From the NCBI GenBank assembly GCA_910587685.1, contig CAJUMY010000020.1, positions 1 to 15,420 of the forward strand: a stretch of 15,420 bases of DNA, written 5' to 3'. Shown in pieces: positions 7,152-13,945 of the stretch; within the stretch, counting starts at the first letter, position 1; each line of letters starts with the position of its first letter. The position numbers were made by a program, and so were the translations under genes. This DNA is from an uncultured Christensenellaceae bacterium (GTDB lineage: Bacteria > Bacillota > Clostridia > Christensenellales > UBA3700). Below the pieces are notes generated by a model. The model was given only the letters and a program-made list of their open reading frames with translations, did no database searches and had not been told where the DNA came from.

Positions 7152-8231
7152 ATGAAAAAGATATTGGTTCTTGCAGTAGTTGCGGCGATATGTTTTACGT
7201 GTTGTTTTGCTGTTACGGCGTTTGCAGAGGAAACGTCGTCGGCAAAAGTGACGTTTAATGATATTGCCGCTCGCAAGGGAGACGTTATAACTATTACGGT
7301 AACGCTTTCCGATTGTTCCAAAATCAAGTCTATGGCGGTCGTGCCATTATACGATCCAAGCAGAATGGAATACATTAACGGTAATTGGTTGATCGGAGGC
7401 GGCGTATTGACCGACTGGGATCAAGAAGAACAAAACGGCGTGATCATGTATTCCTCAGAGACCGACGTTAACGGAGCAATAGCGGAGTTCGTATTTAAAT
7501 TGAAGGATAATGAGTCTTGGCAAGATATTGATTTTTCATGTAAAGTCGTATTGAAGAACGGCAATGCGCAATTAGATGTAACGGTCGATACGTTGGCGAT
7601 TTATTTGATTTGCGATCATATATGGAACGAAACCGTTCATACGAATGAGCCGACTTGTATGCAGGAAGGCTATACGTATAATCTTTGTGAAATATGCGAT
7701 CGTGAGAAAAAGCTGACGTTTATAGAAAAGAGCGGCCATGCTCCGAGCGAATGGATCGTTGACGTAGCGCCTACGATTTTCAAAGAGGGACATAGGCATA
7801 AAGAGTGCTTGGTTTGCGGTGAAATAATGGAAGAAAGAGCTATTCCGGTATTGGAAACGTGCAAACATATTTTGGAAGATGAAGTCTATATTAAAGAGTC
7901 TACATGTTCCGACGTCGGAATGACTTATAAAATTTGTCAATTGTGCGGAGAAAGGATAAAGATCTCGGAAATCGCATCGATAGCGCATACTAATGGAGAT
8001 TGGATAGTCGACAAAGAGTCTACATTATTTAAGAGCGGGGAACGTCATAAAGAATGTAACGTATGCGGTCAAGTAACCGATACGGAGTTGATTCCGAAAG
8101 CGATCGGGATAATAGACGTCGTAATAATATCGGTCAGTTCCGGAGTTGTTTGCGGATTGATCGTATTCGCATGCTTTATGATAGCTTTTTCAAAGCTAAA
8201 GAGACGTGAAAAACACTCTGACATGAAGTAA
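7152..8231 (+). CDS. Membrane-anchored cohesin-like protein with two Cys-rich repeats
   Basis: A 359-residue surface protein. ATG 7152 is chosen because AAGGA (7140-7144) lies 7 nt upstream; a TTG at 7134 lies before that site. Residues 1-25 are a signal peptide with a clean AFA cleavage site. Residues ~30-152 are a cohesin-like beta domain homologous to the one in the preceding protein: both share a G-x-W-x3-G-x2-x-DWD block (NGNWLIGGGVLTDWD here, EGRWIADGIIHDWD there). Two tandem ~80-residue repeats follow (154-236, 237-315), each with a CxHI(W/L) start, a CxxC pair, a GHAPSEWIVD- or AHTNGDWIVD-like strand and a HRHKEC/RHKECNVCG end; these repeats are common in Clostridia surface proteins. 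Residues ~318-346 form a membrane helix followed by a basic tail, with no LPXTG motif. It begins 18 bp after the MACPF stop, so the two are co-transcribed. Inferred role: membrane receptor for the dockerin of its neighbour. Confidence 0.8.
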   Translation: MKKILVLAVVAAICFTCCFAVTAFAEETSSAKVTFNDIAARKGDVITITVTLSDCSKIKSMAVVPLYDPSRMEYINGNWLIGGGVLTDWDQEEQNGVIMYSSETDVNGAIAEFVFKLKDNESWQDIDFSCKVVLKNGNAQLDVTVDTLAIYLICDHIWNETVHTNEPTCMQEGYTYNLCEICDREKKLTFIEKSGHAPSEWIVDVAPTIFKEGHRHKECLVCGEIMEERAIPVLETCKHILEDEVYIKESTCSDVGMTYKICQLCGERIKISEIASIAHTNGDWIVDKESTLFKSGERHKECNVCGQVTDTELIPKAIGIIDVVIISVSSGVVCGLIVFACFMIAFSKLKRREKHSDMK

Positions 8232-8425
8232 TATTGCTATGGAGAGAGCTAGCGAGAAAGGCGCGGATATAATATATTAAATTTAAAAATAAATTTTGGG
8301 AACTCTTTTAATATTGCGAGTACTGTCTTAAGTAATTAATGTTGATTATTTTGAAACAGTTTCGTAACCAAACTAATATTGAAAAGTTGTTTTCCAAAAT
8401 AAATTGTTTGATTTTATTATAATTT
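8232..8425. other. AT-rich spacer before the SIR2 gene
   Basis: No gene and no convincing terminator for the MACPF operon were found. An all-AT hairpin, AAATTTA (8279-8285) with TAAATTT (8290-8296), is weak. Possible promoters for the SIR2 gene are TTGAAA (8351-8356) with TAATAT (8374-8379) at 17 bp, and a perfect TATAAT at 8418-8423 that lies only 2 nt before ATG 8426 and lacks a good -35 partner. Confidence 0.45.
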
Positions 8426-11398
8426 ATGAGTAGTGAGTACAGTGAGGTATTTAAGAGTATGACAAATTTACTTGAACATATTAATATTTTACGGGAAAAG
8501 TCTGAAACCGGTAAATTAATTGTATTTGTGGGAGCAGGAGTTTCTCGCAATGTTGAAGGATTACCAAGTTGGAATGAGTTGGTAGATGCAATGGCAAATG
8601 CTGTTGGTTATAAAAAATGTGATGCGTGCAAAAAAAAAGAAGATAATTGTGAAGAATCTTGTAAACTCAAAAACACTTATTCTACTGACGAATATCTCAA
8701 AATACCACAATATTTATATAACGAAAACCGAAGAAAATATAACAATATACTTTCCAAAAAAATTAAGAATGTTAAAATAGATGCTCCACTATCTTCAGCT
8801 ATATTTGATTTAAATCCAGCTCATATTATTACGACCAACTATGATAATTTGTTGGAATCATCATCAAACGAGTTGCGTTCTCAATATAAAGTTGTAGTAG
8901 AAGATAAAGATTTACTTGTTTCCGATTCAAATAAATATATAATTAAAATGCACGGAGATATTAATCACAAGGATTCGATTGTTCTTAAAGAACAGGATTA
9001 TCTTGAATTTTCGCAAAGAAGAGTTTTAATAGAATTATTTGTAAAAGCCCTATTAACGAATCATACGATTTTGTTTTTAGGATATTCATTAAATGATTAT
9101 AATATCAAACTTATTATTAGCTGGCTGAATTTTATTCGTCAACAAAATAATGCTTTAGACGGTAAGATTATCGGATATATTTGTTTGGATGAAGATGCGA
9201 TTAGCGATATACAAAAAAAATATATTGAGAATAATAATATACGTATACTAAATTTAAGGCATACGCCATTACTTGAAAATATTCCAACGTCATTAACTGC
9301 TAATGTAGGTAAAAGATTATATAGTTTTTTGAGAATTGTTCATGATTCTTCTTTAGAGAGTTCATTTGATATAAAAGAATTTATGACCAGCATTGTTCAA
9401 AAGACTAAGAATGTAAATTTTATTCCATATAATAGTCTTTTGAAAATTCTTAAAATCAATAAACTTAGTCGAATAGATAATACGCTATCTCTTCTTACTA
9501 AAAAAGATTTTAATAGATTACATGAGATTTTTGAGATCAATGACATCAATTCGAAAAGAATTAAACAATTTATGTTTGATAATGGGATATATTTTATGAA
9601 GTATAGGGATCATTATAGTCTCAAAGAATTGCAGTATACGATTTCTAATAAGGAAAGAAGCGCACTATTTTTAGATGATTTGTATAAATATTATTTGAGT
9701 AATAATTATAAAATGATTTTGAGTATGTTGAAAGAAGAACGTAATATATTTAAAAAAGCGTTTTATCAACACTTTATTTATTATTATTCAAGGCAGATTT
9801 TCGATTACTATGATGAGATATCGTTTCGTGAATTAAGCGATAATGAAAAGTTGATTTATATTTATAATAAGGCAGTACTAGATAACATTAAATTTTGGAG
9901 ATTTGACCTATCAAAATTGATCAACTTTCTAAATAATTTTTCTACTAAGGAGAAACAAGAGATATATTCAATGTTTCAAGAAGTAACCAATGGATTTAAA
10001 GATAAAAAAATATATTTAAAGGAATCTTTAAACAAGTTGAAAGAATTATATTCGGGGAATGTAATATCGATGGGTTCTTCGTTGGTGGAGTTATATGATA
10101 TAAAATCAGTAGCGCAAGAGGTCTACAAGTATTATTTTTATAATACACTTTTTTGTCAGCATTTAAAGGATATAAAAGAGGTGCTATCAATATATATAGA
10201 AGCAATATTATGTACTAACGGAGCAAATTCTGATAAAAAAACTAACTTGTTTGGTATTGAAAATGGAATCGAAAGATATTCAATAGATTTCGCAGATTGG
10301 GATATAATGACAAAATTTATTTCCACAAAGTCTTTAGCGTCCTTGATTAGTAAATATCATGTGAATAAATTGAGTTTACAAATCTCAAAAGAATTTATAT
10401 TTCATTCATTTGAAAATCTAATTGATTCTATACAATATGCTGACGAAACGGTCTATTCGTCTTTTTGGTCAACTCTTATTAATTCAGCAATGCTTATTTT
10501 ACACCTTGAACTGACGAACGAAGAAAAAGGCGTTATCGAAAAATGTCTTGAAAAAATGTTGTCAAATGACAAATTTGTACGATTTTTCTTTTCTGTATCA
10601 TATCCGGATTATTATCAATGTTTGCATCATTTAGTCGCATTGTGTGACATTGTAATGTCAAAAAATCATTATGAAATATTTGAAAAGATCATATCTTCAG
10701 AAAATTTTTATGATTATATCAATAACTCAAATCAAAATAGTGTTAGAGATTTGATGGATATTTTATTGATGAATTCAGAAGAAGCAGAATTGCAAGACAA
10801 GTTATTTAGTGTATATATTGCGCAAAAAAATGCTTCCAGAAAAATAAAGTTAATATGGCTTATCCAAAAGAATTTAGTAGATGAAAAAAATAAAAAGCAA
10901 ATTAGTGATTTTCTATACGCACATTTTGGAGAGATTAATGATAGGTATCTTATTGATTTTATTTTATCGGATTTGATTGACTTTAATGAAGAAAAAATTA
11001 CGGATTTTCTTAACGATATAATAAAATTGGATGAAAAAAAACATAAAAGGAAAATTTTCAAAATACCAGATCATTTTGATAATAAATTGGACGTGCTATA
11101 TATTCTAATTATATTTAATAAAATAACGGATATCAGCGCGCTCAAAAATATGCGCAATAAGCAAAGTTGTATTGACTTTATTTTATCGCCTGATGACTTT
11201 GATTATAGTCAGGTAGACTTTTCCGATTATAAATGGCAAAACTTCACAAAAAAGCAAGAATTTCTGGAAAAATTTATTAAGGAAAAAGAAAAAATAAAGC
11301 CTAAAATCATTGAACGCCTAAAAGCAGATACGGCTACTGAGTTTGAGAAGAAAATGTTATACGGTTATTTTTTAGATAAAAGCGAGTTGTTGGATTAG
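8426..11398 (+). CDS. SIR2-domain NADase-type protein with long helical C-terminus (DSR-like antiphage candidate)
   Basis: 990 residues from ATG 8426. That codon has no Shine-Dalgarno sequence; Met12 at 8459, with GAGG (8444-8447) 11 nt upstream, is a good alternative and keeps the whole domain. Residues ~28-290 are a SIR2 domain: VFVGAGVS (33-40) for NAD binding, TTNYDN with Asn138, KMHGDI with His176, and LFLGYSLNDYNIK (216-228). An insertion after the first helices carries four cysteines (65, 68, 75, 79; C-x2-C-x6-C-x3-C) that could bind zinc. The rest (~300-990) is Lys/Asn-rich, probably all helical, without a visible P-loop, so it is not an Avs/STAND ATPase. Length and layout match the DSR family, whose SIR2 domain destroys NAD when the C-terminal region senses a phage protein. 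Function is inferred from architecture. Third-position AT content is higher than in thrS, consistent with an accessory gene. Confidence 0.8.
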   Translation: MSSEYSEVFKSMTNLLEHINILREKSETGKLIVFVGAGVSRNVEGLPSWNELVDAMANAVGYKKCDACKKKEDNCEESCKLKNTYSTDEYLKIPQYLYNENRRKYNNILSKKIKNVKIDAPLSSAIFDLNPAHIITTNYDNLLESSSNELRSQYKVVVEDKDLLVSDSNKYIIKMHGDINHKDSIVLKEQDYLEFSQRRVLIELFVKALLTNHTILFLGYSLNDYNIKLIISWLNFIRQQNNALDGKIIGYICLDEDAISDIQKKYIENNNIRILNLRHTPLLENIPTSLTANVGKRLYSFLRIVHDSSLESSFDIKEFMTSIVQKTKNVNFIPYNSLLKILKINKLSRIDNTLSLLTKKDFNRLHEIFEINDINSKRIKQFMFDNGIYFMKYRDHYSLKELQYTISNKERSALFLDDLYKYYLSNNYKMILSMLKEERNIFKKAFYQHFIYYYSRQIFDYYDEISFRELSDNEKLIYIYNKAVLDNIKFWRFDLSKLINFLNNFSTKEKQEIYSMFQEVTNGFKDKKIYLKESLNKLKELYSGNVISMGSSLVELYDIKSVAQEVYKYYFYNTLFCQHLKDIKEVLSIYIEAILCTNGANSDKKTNLFGIENGIERYSIDFADWDIMTKFISTKSLASLISKYHVNKLSLQISKEFIFHSFENLIDSIQYADETVYSSFWSTLINSAMLILHLELTNEEKGVIEKCLEKMLSNDKFVRFFFSVSYPDYYQCLHHLVALCDIVMSKNHYEIFEKIISSENFYDYINNSNQNSVRDLMDILLMNSEEAELQDKLFSVYIAQKNASRKIKLIWLIQKNLVDEKNKKQISDFLYAHFGEINDRYLIDFILSDLIDFNEEKITDFLNDIIKLDEKKHKRKIFKIPDHFDNKLDVLYILIIFNKITDISALKNMRNKQSCIDFILSPDDFDYSQVDFSDYKWQNFTKKQEFLEKFIKEKEKIKPKIIERLKADTATEFEKKMLYGYFLDKSELLD

Positions 11399-11518
11399 AG
11401 GATAAATGAGCAAGGCTATACAACAGGCTTTCTTCTTTTGTAGCTATATGGAATTATGAAATTTAGGAATGTCTAAACGCGTAGGTATACATTAAAAAGA
11501 CATTATTGTTTATGAGAG
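11399..11518. other. Spacer after the SIR2 gene
   Basis: No gene is present. TACAA (11419-11423) and TTGTA (11438-11442) form only a 5-bp stem, not a convincing terminator, so read-through from the SIR2 gene toward thrS cannot be excluded. Confidence 0.35.
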
Positions 11519-11547
11519 TTGACAAAAATATATAACGTATATATAAT
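11519..11547 (+). promoter_or_regulatory. Consensus sigma-A promoter of thrS
   Basis: TTGACA (11519-11524) and TATAAT (11542-11547) are both perfect consensus boxes with a 17-bp spacer, as expected for a strongly expressed housekeeping gene. The transcript would start near 11554 and have a leader of about 79 nt. Confidence 0.9.
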
Positions 11548-11577
11548 AAGAATCAAAAGAAGTAACGCATATTTTGC

Positions 11578-11617
11578 GGCGCGAATAATTATTGGGCGCG
11601 ACTGTATTTAGCGCGCC
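11578..11617 (+). promoter_or_regulatory. GC-rich alternative hairpins in the thrS leader
   Basis: GGCGCG occurs twice (11578-11583 and 11595-11600), and either copy can pair with CGCGCC (11612-11617). The downstream pairing has an 11-nt loop and ends two bases before the AAGGA ribosome binding site (11619-11623). The two pairings exclude each other, so the leader could tune translation. No T-box signature is present in this short leader. Confidence 0.4.
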
Positions 11618-11632
11618 GAAGGAAGATATATT

Positions 11633-13396
11633 ATGAAGGTTATATACAACGACGGTACCGTTAAAGAGTGTCAAAAGGAAGAAGAACTGCACGTAATGCG
11701 TCACAGCGCGGCGCATATTATGGCGGAGGCCATTAAGAGACTTTTTCCCGACGCTAAGTTTGCGTACGGACCTGCGACGGACAAAGGATTCTATTATGAC
11801 GTCGACCTCGGGGAGAAGAAGCTCTCGGACGCCGATCTTATGAATATCGAAAGCGAGATGAAAAAGATAGTCAAGGAAAATCAGCCGATCAAGCCCTTTA
11901 CTCTCACGAGAGAAGAGGCCGTTAAGTATATGAGCGACGAGGGCGAGATATATAAGGTGGAGCATATAGGCGATTTGCCCGAGGACGCAGTTATCAGCTT
12001 CTACAGACAGGGCGAATACACCGATATGTGCGTCGGACCGCATATGACGTACACGAAGGGACTCAAGGCGTTCAAGATAGTAGGACAGTCGGGCGCGTAT
12101 TGGAAGAATGATAAGAATAATAAAATGCTTACGCGTATAAAGGGAATAGCTTTCCCGTCTCAGCAGGAGCTGGATAACTATCTCACCATGCTCGAAGAGG
12201 CAGAGAAGAGAGACCATAGAAAGATAGGCAAGGAAATGGGTCTCTTTATGATGTGCGACGAGGCGCCGGGTTTCCCGTTCTTCCTGCCTAAGGGTATGGC
12301 GCTCAAGAACGCTCTCATAGACTACTGGAGGGAGATCCATACGAGAGAGCATTACGTCGAGGTCAGCACTCCTATGATAATGAATAGGAGACTCTGGGAG
12401 ACGAGCGGACACTGGGATCACTATAAGGATAATATGTATTCAACCGTTATCGACGAGGAGACGTTCTGCGTCAAGCCTATGAACTGTCCCGGCGGCGTAA
12501 TGGTATATAGGAGCGAACCGCACAGCTACAGAGAACTGCCTATGCGAGTCGGCGAACTGGGACTCGTGCATCGTCACGAACTCAAAGGCGCTTTGCACGG
12601 ACTGTTCAGAGTACGCTGTTTCACGCAGGACGACGCGCATATATTCATGAGGAGAGAGCAGATAACCGACGAGATAACTAACGTCGTTCATCTAATTGAC
12701 GAGGTATATACTAAGTTTGGTTTCAAGTATTCGATAGAGCTTTCGACGCGTCCCGACAACAGTATGGGTAGCGACGAGGACTGGGAAGCGGCTACCGACG
12801 GTCTCAAGAGCGCTCTTGAAAAGCTGGGTATGCCGTACACTGTCAACGAAGGCGACGGCGCTTTTTACGGACCGAAGATAGACTTCCACCTCGAGGACTC
12901 GCTCGGACGTACGTGGCAGTGCGGAACTATTCAGCTCGACTTCCAGATGCCGCTCAATTTCAAGCTCGAGTACGTTGACGAAAAGGGCGAAAGACAGCGT
13001 CCTATAATGATACACAGAGTTTGTTTCGGCTCGATAGAGAGGTTTATCGGAATATTGACCGAGCATTTCGTGGGCAAATTCCCCGTATGGCTCGCTCCGA
13101 CGCAGGTCAAGGTATTGCTAGTCTCCGAGAAGAGCGCGGAATACGGACAGCAGGTGTATGAAAGTCTCAGAGACGCGAAGGTACGCGTCGAACTCGATAA
13201 TCGTAACGAAAAGGTCGGTTATCTGATAAGGGAAGCGCAGACCGTCGAACGCGTGCCGTATATGGTCATAATCGGGCAAAAAGAGGTAGAGGACGGAACC
13301 GTTTCCGTGCGTTACCGCGACACGTCTAAGACCGAGACGATGACTCTCGAGGATTTCCTTAATAAGATAAAGACGGAAATAAAAGATAGAGTATAA
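11633..13396 (+). CDS. thrS: Threonyl-tRNA synthetase, TGS domain mostly missing
   Basis: Charges tRNA-Thr with threonine in the cytoplasm; class II synthetase. It has 587 residues against about 640 for typical bacterial ThrRS. AAGGA (11619-11623) lies 9 nt before ATG. Residues 1-19 look like the first hairpin of a TGS domain (KVIYNDGTVKE), but the rest of that domain is gone and the sequence joins directly to the editing domain. The editing site is intact: H24-x3-H28 (HSAAH) and C133-x3-H137 (CVGPH). The catalytic core has the zinc ligands C285 (MNCPG), H336 (QDDAH) and H461 (IHR), motif 2 with VHRHE and LFRVR, and motif 3 with GSIERFIGILTEH. Oddities are CPGG where CPGH is usual, HELKG where the family has EPSG-like sequence, and IHRVCFGS where IHRA is usual. 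The anticodon-binding domain spans ~488-587. Expression comes from its own promoter, and a terminator follows. Confidence 0.96.
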   Translation: MKVIYNDGTVKECQKEEELHVMRHSAAHIMAEAIKRLFPDAKFAYGPATDKGFYYDVDLGEKKLSDADLMNIESEMKKIVKENQPIKPFTLTREEAVKYMSDEGEIYKVEHIGDLPEDAVISFYRQGEYTDMCVGPHMTYTKGLKAFKIVGQSGAYWKNDKNNKMLTRIKGIAFPSQQELDNYLTMLEEAEKRDHRKIGKEMGLFMMCDEAPGFPFFLPKGMALKNALIDYWREIHTREHYVEVSTPMIMNRRLWETSGHWDHYKDNMYSTVIDEETFCVKPMNCPGGVMVYRSEPHSYRELPMRVGELGLVHRHELKGALHGLFRVRCFTQDDAHIFMRREQITDEITNVVHLIDEVYTKFGFKYSIELSTRPDNSMGSDEDWEAATDGLKSALEKLGMPYTVNEGDGAFYGPKIDFHLEDSLGRTWQCGTIQLDFQMPLNFKLEYVDEKGERQRPIMIHRVCFGSIERFIGILTEHFVGKFPVWLAPTQVKVLLVSEKSAEYGQQVYESLRDAKVRVELDNRNEKVGYLIREAQTVERVPYMVIIGQKEVEDGTVSVRYRDTSKTETMTLEDFLNKIKTEIKDRV

Positions 13397-13464
13397 CTCC
13401 GACGTAACGGTAATATAGTTATGAATGAACTAGAAATATATAGTATATGTATGTTAAATTTTAT

Positions 13465-13500
13465 AAAAGCGTTGTCGCAAAAACGGTAACGCTTTTCTTT
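13465..13500 (+). terminator. Intrinsic terminator of thrS
   Basis: AAAAGCGTT (13465-13473) pairs with AACGCTTTT (13488-13496) around a 14-nt loop and is followed by TTTTCTTT (13493-13500). It lies about 70 nt after the stop codon. Confidence 0.8.
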
Positions 13501-13630
13501 CTCATAGCGTCAAGATAGCTTCTATAATATTGATCAATAAATATAGAAAAATTTTTATATTAATTATATACTGTCCTCAAAATGCAACGTATTAAAATCG
13601 TTTTATTACCAAAATTATGAAATAGAAGAT

Positions 13631-13661
13631 AAATACATCTCTTGTGACAAGAGATGTATTT
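13631..13661. repeat. 31-bp near-perfect palindrome, copy 1
   Basis: Two 15-bp arms (13631-13645 and 13647-13661) are perfectly complementary around one central G. The core TACATCTCTTGT recurs at 13792-13803. As RNA it would form a 13-bp stem with a GUGAC loop followed by a few U residues, so a back-up thrS terminator is possible. As DNA it could be an operator or the hairpin end of a small mobile element. Confidence 0.75.
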
Positions 13662-13789
13662 TCATATATTACTATATATTATCATATTAAATATTTTATT
13701 CGAGAAAGTCAATAGTTTTTGCAGTTTTTTTGGCTTTTATACATTAAAACACGAATTTCATATCTTGATTTACCCAAAAATATTCAAAA

Positions 13790-13818
13790 AATACATCTCT
13801 TGTCACAGGAGATGTATT
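13790..13818. repeat. 29-bp palindrome, copy 2
   Basis: It carries the same left arm as copy 1 (AATACATCTCTTGT, 13790-13803), a central C, and a right arm (13805-13818) that differs from copy 1 by one A-to-G change. In RNA that change is tolerated as a G-U pair. The change creates AGGAG (13807-13811), 14 nt before an in-frame ATG at 13826. Confidence 0.75.
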
Positions 13819-13945
13819 CGCAAAAATGACAAATACGGCAACTTCAAAGGTGAATTTTGGTTTACCTTCATTTTGTTTCTTCAAAAGAGAGCGGGAAGAA
13901 ACTACGTATACGAAAGTTAAGGAAAAAAAGGAGCACAGTAGAACT

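Larger units (their letters stand above)
13501..13945. other. Gene-poor stretch with two related palindromes
   Basis: AT-rich DNA between the thrS terminator and the DUF6273-like gene. A short open frame on the plus strand (about 13654-13920) crosses one palindrome and has a Phe/Ile/Tyr-rich, low-complexity product with no ribosome binding site, so I do not call it. The frame of the downstream gene remains open back to 13769, leaving a possible earlier start at 13826. No convincing promoter for the downstream gene was found. Confidence 0.5.

Noticed and set aside
8279..8296. Terminator after the cohesin gene
   Set aside because: The stem is 7 bp of only A and T with no following T run of note.
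11548..11632. T-box riboswitch upstream of thrS
   Set aside because: No GGGTGG-ACCGCG-type T-box sequence and too little space.
11510..12421. 303-codon minus-strand open frame opposite thrS
   Set aside because: It lies over the thrS start and catalytic domains, which are clearly conserved on the plus strand; the product has no recognisable features.
13654..13920. 88-codon plus-strand open frame in the gene-poor stretch
   Set aside because: Phe/Ile/Tyr-rich low-complexity product, no ribosome binding site, and it runs through a palindrome.
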